Source: JBBPZA01 sp963728925 (GTDB taxonomy: Bacteria > Actinomycetota > Thermoleophilia > Solirubrobacterales > Solirubrobacteraceae). Taken from it: DNA of 64,000 nt. This document shows positions 25,291-33,640 of the stretch, piece by piece (within the stretch, counting starts at the first letter, position 1; the number at the start of each line of letters is the position of its first letter). Made by a program: the position numbers and the translations under genes. Location of the stretch: contig CAVSMB010000003.1 of assembly GCA_963728925.1 (NCBI GenBank), positions 1-64,000 of the forward strand, read 5' to 3'. The notes beneath the pieces are model-generated. The model worked only from the letters and a program-made list of their open reading frames with translations, was not told the origin of the DNA and searched no databases.

Positions 25291-26457
25291 TCAATCGCGC
25301 AGGCTGCCCAGCCGCTCGACGGCTTCTTTGAGGCGGGCATCGGGGGTAGTGAGGGAGATGCGGAACCAGCCCTCGCCGTGCGGGCCGTAGGCGCCGCCCG
25401 GCGAGATCACCACGCCGGTCTCCTCGAGCACGTGCTCGCAGTAGGCCGCCGACGACGGGTAGCCCTCGGGGATGGGCGCCCAGACGTAGATCGTCGCCCT
25501 GGGCGCCTTGACGTCCACGCCGGCGTCGCGCAGCGCGGCGACGACGGCGTCGCGGCGACGCTGGTAGGTCCCGCACATCTCGGCGACCTCGCCGTCCCCG
25601 TCGGGCGAAAGCGCGGTGATCCCGGCGAGCTGGACCGCCTCGAAGAGCCCCGAGTCGACGTTGGACTTCAGGCGCCAGTACTCGGAGATCGCCTCGGCGT
25701 TGCCGACGATCGCGCCGCAGCGCCAACCGGTCATGTTGTAGCCCTTGGAGAGCGAGAAGACCTCGACGCCGACCTCGCCGGCGCCAGGCGTCTGGAGGAA
25801 CGACGGCGCGCGGTAGCCGTCGAAGGTGATCTCGCTGTAGGCGTTGTCGTGGACCACGAGGACGTCGTGCTCGCGGGCGAAGGCGACGACGTCCTCGAAG
25901 AAGCCGTCGGGCACCACGGCGCCGGTCGGGTTGTTCGGGTAGTTGAGGTACATGAGGCGGGCGCGCTCGAGCGCCCCGGCGTCGATCGCACCGAGGTCCG
26001 GGACGAACCCGCGCTCGGGGTCGAGCGGCATAAGGACGGGCTCGGCGCCCACGATCAGCGGCCCGCCGGTGTAGACGGGGTAGCCGGGGTCCGCCGCCAG
26101 CGCGACGTCCCCAGGGTCCAGGAAGGCGAGGTTGAGGTTGAAGATGCACTCCTTGGCTCCGAGGACCGGCATCACCTCGCTCTCGCGGTCCAGGCGCACG
26201 TCGAAGCGGCGCTCGTAGAAGTCCCCGACGGCCTCGCGGAAGTCCGCGCGCCCGCGATTGGACGGGTAGCGGTGGGTCTCGCGCTCGCTCACCGCCTCCT
26301 GCATCGCCTCGACGATCAGGGCCGGCGTCGGGTGGTCGGGGTCGCCGATGCCCAGGCTGATGACGTCGACGCCCGCCTCGCGCTTGGCGGCGACCTTGCG
26401 CTCGAGCTCGGCGAACAGGTAGGGCGGGATCCGTTCCAGGCGCTTGCTCGGCTTCAT
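25291..26457 (-). CDS. dapL: LL-diaminopimelate aminotransferase
   Basis: PLP-dependent class I/II aminotransferase of 388 aa, predicted to convert tetrahydrodipicolinate directly to LL-diaminopimelate using glutamate. Features: IPPYLFAELERKVAAKREAG and VISLGIGDPDHPTP at the N-terminus (typical of DapL), YLNYPNNPTGAVVPDGFF, and the PLP lysine in SLSKGYNMTGWRCG. The ATG overlaps the dapF stop (ATGA). dapF directly upstream acts on the DapL product, which supports this function over a generic aminotransferase. dapA and dapB lie further along the window. Confidence 0.88.
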   Translation of the reverse strand: MKPSKRLERIPPYLFAELERKVAAKREAGVDVISLGIGDPDHPTPALIVEAMQEAVSERETHRYPSNRGRADFREAVGDFYERRFDVRLDRESEVMPVLGAKECIFNLNLAFLDPGDVALAADPGYPVYTGGPLIVGAEPVLMPLDPERGFVPDLGAIDAGALERARLMYLNYPNNPTGAVVPDGFFEDVVAFAREHDVLVVHDNAYSEITFDGYRAPSFLQTPGAGEVGVEVFSLSKGYNMTGWRCGAIVGNAEAISEYWRLKSNVDSGLFEAVQLAGITALSPDGDGEVAEMCGTYQRRRDAVVAALRDAGVDVKAPRATIYVWAPIPEGYPSSAAYCEHVLEETGVVISPGGAYGPHGEGWFRISLTTPDARLKEAVERLGSLRD

Positions 26458-27305
26458 GGGCGGTCGATCTCCTCGATGAACTCGTCGCTGAGCTCGCCCC
26501 GGTAGACGGGCACGGCCCAGCCGGTCAGCGTGACGTGCAGATCCTCCTCCACCGCGACCTCGAGCTCCCCGCCGTCGAGCCGCACGGTGACGGGGCTGTC
26601 GCCTCCGCGCAGGACGTGGGCGACGGCGGCGCCCGTCGCGCCGGTCCCCGAGGAGAGCGTCTCCCCCACCCCGCGCTCGAAGATCCGCGTGCGGACGGTC
26701 TTCGCGTCCTGCACGTGCGAGAAGGAGACGTTGGTGCGATTGGGGAACAGCCCCGAGCGCTCGATCGGCGGCCCGAGGACGCCGAGGTCGAGCTCCTCGA
26801 GGCCCTCGCCGACGAGGATCGCGCACTGCGGGTTCCCGACGGAGACGTGCTGGAAGCGCCACTCGCGGCCGTCCGCCTCCACCGTCCCCGTCCCGTCCTC
26901 GGGGCCCTGCGGGTAGTCCTTGGAGCGCATCCGGGCGCGGCCCATGTCCACGCGGCACGTGGCCGGCCCGGTGATCGTCGGCCTGATCTCGCCCGCCGCG
27001 GTCTGGATGGAGAAGGTGTCGACGTCCGTCCAGCCCCGGCGGCGCAGGTAGAGGATCGCCTCGCGCGCGCCGTTGCCCGACAGCTCGGCCTCGGAGCCGT
27101 CGGGGTTGAAGATCCGCACGCGGGCGACGAAACCGCGTTCGTCGGGAGGCTGCAGCAGCAGCACCCCGTCGGAGCCGACGCCCGTGTGCGGCGCGCAGAT
27201 GCGGCGGACGCGCTCGGCGGTGAGCTCGAAGGGCAGGTCGTCGCGCTCGACGATGACGTAGTCGTTGCCGAGCGCCTGCCACTTCTCGAAGGGGACGGCG
27301 GCCAT
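26454..27305 (-). CDS. dapF: Diaminopimelate epimerase homologue lacking both catalytic cysteines
   Basis: 283 aa with the full DapF fold: EKWQALGNDYVIV at the start, GVGSDGVLLLQPP, AELSGNGAREAILYL in the middle, VSVGNPQCAILV, and ERGVGETLSSGTGATGAA near the end. DapF enzymes interconvert LL- and meso-diaminopimelate with two facing cysteines, one in GNGARC and one in ET-x-ACGTGA. Here those positions are Glu (GNGARE) and Ser (SSGTGA). The codons read cleanly (GAG and TCG). The dapL overlap still argues for an epimerase role. Either a different acid/base pair is used or activity is altered. Confidence 0.85.
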   Translation of the reverse strand: MAAVPFEKWQALGNDYVIVERDDLPFELTAERVRRICAPHTGVGSDGVLLLQPPDERGFVARVRIFNPDGSEAELSGNGAREAILYLRRRGWTDVDTFSIQTAAGEIRPTITGPATCRVDMGRARMRSKDYPQGPEDGTGTVEADGREWRFQHVSVGNPQCAILVGEGLEELDLGVLGPPIERSGLFPNRTNVSFSHVQDAKTVRTRIFERGVGETLSSGTGATGAAVAHVLRGGDSPVTVRLDGGELEVAVEEDLHVTLTGWAVPVYRGELSDEFIEEIDRP

Positions 27306-27318
27306 GCGGTCGCGGACC

Positions 27319-28221
27319 TTAGAGGAGCTCGAGGATCCGGCGGGCGACGTCCTCGGGTCCGCGGCGGGTCACGTCGATGACGTGGACGCCCGAGAGCTTG
27401 CGCATCCACGCGAGCTGGCGCCGCGCGTACTGCCGCGTGCGCCGCTTCATCGCCTCGACGTCGCCCGCACGCAGCTCGCTGAAGCCCAGAGCCTTGCGCG
27501 CGGTCGGCGAGGCTCCGGCGGCGGCGGCCTCGCGCACCTCCTCGGCCGCACCGGCGGCGACCATCTCGTCGACGCGAGCGTCGATGCGCTGCACGAGGGC
27601 GTCGCGGCGCATGGTCAGGCCGACGAGCACGGTCGGACGGCGCGTCTCGGCGGTCCACAGCTGCGACTCGCCGCCGGGCTGCTCGAGCACACCGGCCTCG
27701 AGCAGCTCGAGGCCGCGGACCACGCGGTGACGGTCGTTGGGGTCCACGCGACGGGCGGCCCACGGAGCGCGGCGCGCGAGCTCTGCGTGCAGCTCGCGCG
27801 GCCCGCGCTCCTCGAGGTCGCGCGCGAGCCGCTCGCGCGTCCCGGGCGGGGGCGCCGGGCGCAGGTCGAGATCGGCGAGCGCGGCCCGCAGGTAGAGGCC
27901 GGTGCCGCCGACCACGATCGGCCGGCGACCCTCCTCGAGCAGCGCGTCGATCTCCGTGTGGGCGCGCTCGGAGTACTGGGCGACCGAGAACGTCGCCTCG
28001 ACGGGCACGATGCCGACGAGCCGGTGCTCGAGCGCCGCCCGCTCGTCGTCGCTCGCCGCGCCGGTCAGCACGCCGAGCCCCTCGTAGACCTGGAGCGCGT
28101 CGGCCGAGACGGCCACCGGGTCCTCGCCGCGCTCGCGCAGCAGCGCAGCGAGCGCGATGGCCACGGCGGTCTTGCCGATGGCGGTTGGGCCGAACAGGGC
28201 GACCACGGCGAGGTCGGGCAT
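27319..28221 (-). CDS. miaA: tRNA dimethylallyltransferase
   Basis: 300 aa. Adds dimethylallyl to A37 of tRNAs reading UNN codons. P-loop VALFGPTAIGKTAVAIALA, substrate block ADALQVYEGLGVLTGAAS, IVVGGTGLYLRAAL and the C-terminal QYARRQLAWMRKL are all present. It lies 13 bp upstream of dapF on the same strand, matching a common actinobacterial order. miaB, which modifies the same nucleotide, is in the window at 35.4-36.7 kb. Confidence 0.95.
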   Translation of the reverse strand: MPDLAVVALFGPTAIGKTAVAIALAALLRERGEDPVAVSADALQVYEGLGVLTGAASDDERAALEHRLVGIVPVEATFSVAQYSERAHTEIDALLEEGRRPIVVGGTGLYLRAALADLDLRPAPPPGTRERLARDLEERGPRELHAELARRAPWAARRVDPNDRHRVVRGLELLEAGVLEQPGGESQLWTAETRRPTVLVGLTMRRDALVQRIDARVDEMVAAGAAEEVREAAAAGASPTARKALGFSELRAGDVEAMKRRTRQYARRQLAWMRKLSGVHVIDVTRRGPEDVARRILELL

Positions 28222-28243
28222 CGCACGGGAGTATGGTCATCGC

Positions 28244-29401
28244 ATGGTCCGGATCGGGGCTGGCCTGTCCACCACGCCGGACGCCCGCGTCGGCGCCATC
28301 GAAGCGGCGACCTGCGCCCGCGAGGGCCTCGCGGGCGAGCACGCCGACCTCGTCGCCGTGTTCGCGTGCGGAGCGCACCTCGCCGCGCCCGAGGCGACGC
28401 TCGAGGGCATCCACGAGGCGCTGATGCCAAGGCACGTGGTCGGCTGCGGCGCCGGCGGCGTGCTCGCCCGCGGCCGCGAGATCGAGGGGGGGACGGCTGT
28501 CGCGGTGTGGGCGGCGGCGCTGGGCGGCGGAAGCGCCGAGCCGTTCCACGCGAGCGCCACGCGCGACGAGGAGGGTGTCAGCGTGTCGGGGATGCCCGAC
28601 CTCGAAGGGGCGTCGGCCGCGGTGCTGCTCGCCGACCCCTACTCCTTCCCCACCGACGGCGTCCTGCGCGACCTCGCCGAGAGCGTGCCGGGCGTGCCGA
28701 TCGTCGGCGGCCTTTCGAGCGCGCGGACGCTCGACGGCGCGGGCGCGCTGTTCTGCGGCGACCGGCTGGTCGAGAGCGGCGCGGTGGGCGTGCGCCTCGA
28801 CCGCGTGGACGTGCTTCCCTGCGTGTCGCAGGGCGCAGCGCCTTTCGGCCCGGAGATGACGATCACCGCGTCCGAGGGCCACGTCATCCACGAGCTGGCG
28901 GGCAAGCCGGCGCTCGAGCGCGTGCGCGAAGTGGTCGAGGCGCTCGAGGTGGACGAGCGCGACATGGTCGCCCACGGGCTCCTCGTGGGCATCGTCACCG
29001 GCGAGGCCAAGCCCGATTACGGGCGCGGCGACTTCCTCGTGCGCAGCCTGATCGGCGCCGACCCGGCGCGCGAGACCATCGCCGTGGGGGCGACGGTGCG
29101 CGAGGGTCAGGTCATCCGCCTTCACGCTCGCGACGCCGGCTCGGCCGACGACGACCTGCGTGAGTCGCTCGACGTCCGCGCCCGCGCGCTCGGCGGTCCC
29201 GCCGCGGGCGCGCTGGTCTTCACCTGCAACGGCCGCGGGCAGGCGATGTTCGACGAGCCTGACCATGACGCCGGCACGCTCGAGGCTGCGATGCCGGGCA
29301 CGCCGGCGGCGGGCTTCTTCGCTGCCGGAGAGATCGGGCCGGTGGGGCCCGAGAGCTACCTCCACGGGTTCACCGCGACGGTCGCCCTCTTCGCGGCGTA
29401 G
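28244..29401 (+). CDS. FIST N- and C-domain protein
   Basis: 385 aa from the ATG at 28244, divergent from miaA by 22 bp. FIST_N spans about 25-210 (HVVGCGAGGVLARGREIEGG is the typical loop, followed by LADPYSFPTDGVLRDL). FIST_C spans about 230-370, ending VFTCNGRGQAMF and AAGEIGPVGPESYLHGFTAT. FIST domains are thought to bind small ligands such as amino acids in sensory proteins. There is no linked output domain here, so it would act as a stand-alone ligand-binding protein. The next SDR gene begins 5 bp later. Confidence 0.85.
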   Translation: MVRIGAGLSTTPDARVGAIEAATCAREGLAGEHADLVAVFACGAHLAAPEATLEGIHEALMPRHVVGCGAGGVLARGREIEGGTAVAVWAAALGGGSAEPFHASATRDEEGVSVSGMPDLEGASAAVLLADPYSFPTDGVLRDLAESVPGVPIVGGLSSARTLDGAGALFCGDRLVESGAVGVRLDRVDVLPCVSQGAAPFGPEMTITASEGHVIHELAGKPALERVREVVEALEVDERDMVAHGLLVGIVTGEAKPDYGRGDFLVRSLIGADPARETIAVGATVREGQVIRLHARDAGSADDDLRESLDVRARALGGPAAGALVFTCNGRGQAMFDEPDHDAGTLEAAMPGTPAAGFFAAGEIGPVGPESYLHGFTATVALFAA

Positions 29402-29405
29402 GCCG

Positions 29406-30197
29406 GTGCGGCTCGGCGGCGCTCGCACGCTCGTGACCGGCGCCACGGGGGGTCTCGGGCACGCGATCGCGCGCGCGCTCGCCGCGCGCGGGGCGAGGCT
29501 GGTGCTCAGCGGCCGGCGGGCCGACGTGCTCGAGCCGCTCGCCTCCGAGCTGGGCGCGGAGGTCATCGCCGCCGACCTCGCGCAGCGCGAGGCGGTCGCG
29601 CGGCTCGCCGAGCGAGCCGGCGCCGTCGACGTGCTGGTGGCCAACGCAGCGGTCCCCGCCTCCGGGCGCCTCGACGACTACACCGAAGAGCAGATCGACC
29701 GCGCGCTGGACGTGAACCTCCGTGCGCCGATCGTGCTCGCCCGCCGCCTGGGTGACGGGATGGTGGCGCGGCGCTCGGGCCATCTGCTGTTCGTCTCCTC
29801 CCTGTCGGGCAAGGTCGCCAGCTCGGGCTCGTCGCTGTACTCCGCGACGAAGTTCGGCCTGCGCGGCCTCGCGATGGGCCTGCGCCAGGACCTGCGCGAC
29901 GAGGGCGTCGGGGTCTCGTGCGTCTTCCCGGGGCCGATCGCCGACGCGGGGATGTTCGCCGACACCGGCGTGCAGCTGCCGCGCTTCGCCGGGCGCCGCG
30001 GGCCCGAGGACGTCGCGGCCGCGGTGGTGCGGGCCATCGAGCACGACCGGGCCGAGATCGACGTGGCGCCCCTCCCCCTGCGCCTGGGCGCCGCCGCGGC
30101 GGGCGCGGCGCCGTCGGCGGTCGTGCGCCTGCAGCAGCGGCTCGGGTCCGACGCGATCGCGCGCGACGTCAGCGAGGCCCAGCGGAAGAAGCGCTAG
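29406..30197 (+). CDS. Short-chain dehydrogenase/reductase
   Basis: 263 aa starting at GTG. Cofactor motif TLVTGATGGLGHAIARALAA, NNAG-like VANAAVPASG, catalytic Ser in LLFVSSLSGKVAS and the YSATKFGLRGL Tyr-Lys pair are in classical order. After about residue 185 the FPGPIADAGMFADTG loop is typical of the family. NADP preference is suggested by SGRRADVLEPL. It follows the FIST gene by 5 bp, and its last 29 bases overlap the convergent MscS gene. Substrate unknown. Confidence 0.88.
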   Translation: MRLGGARTLVTGATGGLGHAIARALAARGARLVLSGRRADVLEPLASELGAEVIAADLAQREAVARLAERAGAVDVLVANAAVPASGRLDDYTEEQIDRALDVNLRAPIVLARRLGDGMVARRSGHLLFVSSLSGKVASSGSSLYSATKFGLRGLAMGLRQDLRDEGVGVSCVFPGPIADAGMFADTGVQLPRFAGRRGPEDVAAAVVRAIEHDRAEIDVAPLPLRLGAAAAGAAPSAVVRLQQRLGSDAIARDVSEAQRKKR

Positions 30198-31365
30198 GGC
30201 GAGGCTCGGCGGGCGGCGCGTCGCTCGCCGTCACATGGTGGATCGCCATCAGCACCTCGTCGGCCAGCCGTGGGCCGTCGGAGGCGAGCTGCGGGGTGGC
30301 GAGGATGCGCACGACGACCTCGTCGCCGTCGACCTCCTCGAGCACGATCCGCGGCCTGCCGCGGGTCGGGACGGTGACGCGCTCGTCGAGCAGGTCCTGC
30401 ACGTCGCTCGGGTTCACCCCGACGCGCAGCCGCGCGCGCAGGTCGACGGAGTCGGGCTCGCGCAGCGGCGTGATGGACTGCGCCAGGACGGCGCTGTTGG
30501 GCACCATGTGCGTGTCCTCGCCGTCGGCCAGGACGGTGTAGAGCAGGCCGAGCGAGCTCACGACGCCCTCGACGGCGATGCCGCCGCCCTCGAGCTTTAC
30601 GCGCTCCCCGACCCGGAAGGGCCGCGCGCTGAGCAGCACCATCCCGGCGATCAGGTTGCCGAGCGTCTGCTGGGCGGCGAGGCCGATGATCACCGCCGTG
30701 AAGGCGCCGCCGACGGCGAGCGATCGCAGGTCGAGCCCCGCGATCCGCAGCGCGACGAGCAGCGAGATGCCGACCGTGGTCAGGCGGATGATGAAGCCGA
30801 ATGTCCCGGCCGTCCCGGGATCCATCCGGCGGAAGAGGTTCGGGGCCATCGCGCGCCCGATGTCCCGGGCCAGGGCCCAGCCGAGGACCACCAGCGCGAT
30901 GACCGTGCCGATGCGGACCTCGCGATCCCAGTCCGGGCCGAAGATGCTGTCGCGGTAGCCGTACACGAGCAGCACCGCGGTGAGCAGCGGGACGATGACG
31001 AAGATCTGGCGGCGGGCCTTGCGGGCCTCCTTCTGGCTGAGCTGCTTTGAGAGCCCGGCCTCCTCCCAGGCGTGACTTCGGGTCGCGAACATGTCGCGGA
31101 CGTGGCTGGGGGTGTTGCGGCGAAAGACGCTCATCGGCTCGTCGACCCACCACGCCTGGCCGTCGGGATCCTGGCCGGGCTCTTCAGCCCCGGGTCTGCG
31201 CGCGTCGCCGTCGGGGTCGCGCGGCACGTCGCCGCCGGGAACGCGCGACGCCGGCTGCCGTCCTGCCGGCGCAGTAGCCGGGTGGGTCTCCGACGATAGC
31301 GGCTGCGCGCCGCCAGCTTCTCGAGGCGCTCGTGGGGCGGGATCGCGGTCGCCGGGCATGCTCAA
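30169..31365 (-). CDS. Small-conductance mechanosensitive channel (MscS family)
   Basis: 398 aa. About 95 residues of Pro/Asp/Arg-rich cytoplasmic N-terminus precede transmembrane helices near 120-140, 155-175 and 190-215, and a pore helix beginning LRSLAVGGAFTAVIIGLAAQ. The beta domain carries GMVLLSARPFRVGERVKLEG and the alpha/beta domain MVPNSAVLAQSIT. It releases solutes on hypo-osmotic shock, complementing the osmoprotectant importer at 19-23 kb. Start at 31365 is uncertain; an internal Met before SVFRRNTPSH could serve. Confidence 0.9.
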   Translation of the reverse strand: MSMPGDRDPAPRAPREAGGAQPLSSETHPATAPAGRQPASRVPGGDVPRDPDGDARRPGAEEPGQDPDGQAWWVDEPMSVFRRNTPSHVRDMFATRSHAWEEAGLSKQLSQKEARKARRQIFVIVPLLTAVLLVYGYRDSIFGPDWDREVRIGTVIALVVLGWALARDIGRAMAPNLFRRMDPGTAGTFGFIIRLTTVGISLLVALRIAGLDLRSLAVGGAFTAVIIGLAAQQTLGNLIAGMVLLSARPFRVGERVKLEGGGIAVEGVVSSLGLLYTVLADGEDTHMVPNSAVLAQSITPLREPDSVDLRARLRVGVNPSDVQDLLDERVTVPTRGRPRIVLEEVDGDEVVVRILATPQLASDGPRLADEVLMAIHHVTASDAPPAEPRPSASSAGPR

Positions 31366-31470
31366 GCCTCCCAGCTCTCCCTGATGTTCACGACGGTGTC
31401 GGCGACCATCGACTGGCTCCCTTGGTCGGTCCTGTGAGGCTTACCCGCAGCTGTCGGGCGCACGCCACCA

Positions 31471-33594
31471 TCAGAAGAGTGACCCCTGGCGCGGCGGAGC
31501 GGGCGCTGAGGGCGGCCGGCCTCGATCGTCGCCACCCTCCCACAGGCTCTGGGACGCCGCCCCTTCGTGGCCGGCGCTCTCGGGTGCCGGGTCGCGCTCC
31601 CTGGCCCCGCGCAGCGGCGTCAGGCACCCGCCGGTCTCCCGCGCGCCGCGGGGACGGACCAGGGCCGAGAGGCGCTCGCGCTCGGCCTGCGGGGCGTAGG
31701 CCCCGCGGCGGTAGAGCTCCTCGTAGCGCGGCACGAGGTCGGGGCGCTGGGCGCGCAGCCAGTCGAAGAAGATCCCGCGCACCTCCCCGCGCAGGTGCAG
31801 AGCGATCCCGCCGACGTGCGTCGCCCCGGCCTCCGCGCACAGGTCGAGGATCTCTGCCACCTGCTCGGGCGCGTCGTTGACGCCGGGCATCAGCGGCGCG
31901 ACGAGGACTCCCGTCGGGATTCCGGCGCGGTTGAGCTCGGCGACCGCCTCGATCCGCGCGCGCGGGTTCGGCGTCCGCGGCTCGGTGGCACGCCACGCCT
32001 TCTCGTCGAGGGTCGGGATCGACAGGTTCGCGGTGAACCCGACTCGCGCCGCAAGCTCCTTGAACAGCTCGATGTCGCGCAACAGCAGCGGTGACTTCGT
32101 GAGCACGGAGCACGGCGTGTCGCTGTCGCGCAGCGCAGCCCAGATGTCGGGCATCAGCCGGTAGCGCGACTCGACCCACTGGTAGGGATCGGTGTTCGTC
32201 CCGATGGCGACGTGCTCGCGCCTCCACCCCGGCTTGGCCAGCTCCACCCGCAGCACCTCGGGCGCGTTGACCTTGACGACGATCTCGCGCTCGAAGTCCC
32301 GACCGGCGTCCATGTCGAGATACGTGTGGGTGGGGCGAGCGAAGCAGTTGTGGCTGATCACGCCGTTGGCGATGAAGTCCCCGGTGCCCGTCGTGATGTC
32401 GTAGAGCGGCATCTCCACGCCGAGCGGCTCGACGGAGATGACCCCAAGCCGAGCGTCCGACTTGACCGCCATACCGTTGATCGTCCGCTTGCGGGTGATC
32501 GCGGGGTCCACGGTGTGGAAGAACCGAAGACGCTCGCGCAAGCCGCCGCGGAGCCGGACCACGCGGAGGCCGTTGGCCAGGCCGGGGTCCTCGAGCGCGA
32601 AATCGAAGTCCAGAGCCTCGAGGCTCTCGACAATCATGCGGATGATCGCCATATCTGTATTCGAAATCCGGAATATGCCTTGGCTGTGGCTTCCCTCGGC
32701 GTCGTAGATGCCGGCCAGGAACCCCTTCCGCCAGTCGTCGCTGGGCGACCACGGCCAACGGATTGCATCGACGATTCGCGTTACACGAGTGGCCCCCCTG
32801 GCGCGGATGGCCCACACGGGCTCGAACCGGCCGTGCGCGCGCTGAAACAGGTATTCGCCGGTCTCGACCGCGATGTCGCGGAGGTACGCACGGATCCTGA
32901 GCAAAGCCTCGAAGTCGACCAGAGCCAGGCGGGACGCGTTCGAGGCGCGGCCATCCGAGGGTTTCGTCCTGACATGACCATCTCCGCGCACCGTCCCGCA
33001 GAGGTATCCACGCCGGTAGTCGTCGCTCTCCTCAGGAGCTGCAGCGAAGCCTCCCGTACCGACCAGCCCGTTGTTCGTCGTCAGATACGGTCGCTGCAGC
33101 GGGCCGCCCATCGAACCGGTGACGTACTTCCAACCACGATCGCTCAGGAAGCGGTGGTCCCCGCTCGCGATCAATTCGGTTCCGTCTTCGACGATGATCC
33201 TGTGCGCGGGTTTCGTCGTTGACCAGTGCGCGTGAACTGTCGTCGTCACGTACCGTCGGTGTCGACCCACGCCCACGGTTCCCACTACGCCGTCGCCGGC
33301 GCGAAGATCTCGAAGTGCCTTCGGCCGGCCATCCGCCATCAGGATCGGCGTGTCGCCGCCCATACAGAACACGCATGCATGGCTGCATCCCCTGTACGGG
33401 TTGATGGTCCACCGGAAGGGCATCCGGGAGGCCTTGGGAACGCGGTTGAGTGCCGACTTGGCCCGCACTTCGTAGAAGCGGGTGTCCAGCGCCTCGGGCG
33501 CGTCGAAGGTGCGGACCACCGCGGGCTCGCGGTAGCCCGGCAGAGTCCGCGCCTCATCGGCCTCGACGAGCAGGTTGTCCCAGCGCACGAACAC
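31471..33594 (-). CDS. Rv2578c-family radical SAM protein interrupted by an intein
   Basis: 707-aa precursor: N-extein 1-76, intein 77-416, C-extein 417-707. Spliced, it gives 367 aa similar to mycobacterial Rv2578c. The radical-SAM cluster motif is C70-SHA-C74-VF-C, whose third Cys is the first residue of the C-extein (CFARPTHTYLD) after splicing. SAM-binding blocks follow (VAIGTNTDPYQWVE, TKSPLLLRDIELF), and a Gly-rich C-terminal tail ends RQGSLF. Family members resemble spore-photoproduct-lyase-like enzymes, but the substrate is unknown. The GTG start lies in an SOS box. As far as I recall, Rv2578c is LexA-controlled in M. tuberculosis, so a DNA-damage role fits. Confidence 0.9.
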   Translation of the reverse strand: MFVRWDNLLVEADEARTLPGYREPAVVRTFDAPEALDTRFYEVRAKSALNRVPKASRMPFRWTINPYRGCSHACVFCMGGDTPILMADGRPKALRDLRAGDGVVGTVGVGRHRRYVTTTVHAHWSTTKPAHRIIVEDGTELIASGDHRFLSDRGWKYVTGSMGGPLQRPYLTTNNGLVGTGGFAAAPEESDDYRRGYLCGTVRGDGHVRTKPSDGRASNASRLALVDFEALLRIRAYLRDIAVETGEYLFQRAHGRFEPVWAIRARGATRVTRIVDAIRWPWSPSDDWRKGFLAGIYDAEGSHSQGIFRISNTDMAIIRMIVESLEALDFDFALEDPGLANGLRVVRLRGGLRERLRFFHTVDPAITRKRTINGMAVKSDARLGVISVEPLGVEMPLYDITTGTGDFIANGVISHNCFARPTHTYLDMDAGRDFEREIVVKVNAPEVLRVELAKPGWRREHVAIGTNTDPYQWVESRYRLMPDIWAALRDSDTPCSVLTKSPLLLRDIELFKELAARVGFTANLSIPTLDEKAWRATEPRTPNPRARIEAVAELNRAGIPTGVLVAPLMPGVNDAPEQVAEILDLCAEAGATHVGGIALHLRGEVRGIFFDWLRAQRPDLVPRYEELYRRGAYAPQAERERLSALVRPRGARETGGCLTPLRGARERDPAPESAGHEGAASQSLWEGGDDRGRPPSAPAPPRQGSLF
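32347..33366 (-). mobile_element. Intein with LAGLIDADG homing endonuclease
   Basis: A 340-residue in-frame insertion. It begins with Cys (CMGGDTPILMADGR, block A), has a block B-like TELIASGDHRFLSDRG, and ends ANGVISHN before a Cys, the classic His-Asn/Cys splice junction. The endonuclease region carries two LAGLIDADG-type helices: YRRGYLCGTVRGDGHV and WRKGFLAGIYDAEGSH, both keeping an acidic residue, so homing activity may remain. Base composition is lower in GC than the flanking extein, consistent with horizontal entry. The insertion splits the Fe-S cluster motif immediately before its third Cys. Confidence 0.92.
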
Positions 33595-33601
33595 ATGTTC
33601 C
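33588..33601. promoter_or_regulatory. SOS box over the radical SAM start codon
   Basis: Read on the minus strand this is GGAACATGTGTTCG, matching the SOS consensus CGAACRNRYGTTYG at 13 of 14 positions. The GTG start at 33594 is inside it, the same arrangement as at dinB, where the codons GTG TTC GTG also come from the box. Confidence 0.75.
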
Positions 33602-33640
33602 CACTCGGTTCAAGCGGGGATGGCGCGGCACGACGTTCCC

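Noticed and set aside
26525..29644. Minus-strand open frame of about 1,040 codons
   Set aside because: It runs across dapF and miaA in another frame and antisense to the FIST gene, is rich in Arg/Ala/Pro/Ser, and shows no domain. High GC keeps stop codons rare, so this is a shadow frame.
32212..33222. Plus-strand open frame opposite the intein
   Set aside because: The minus-strand frame contains all intein splice blocks and both LAGLIDADG helices; the opposing frame has none.
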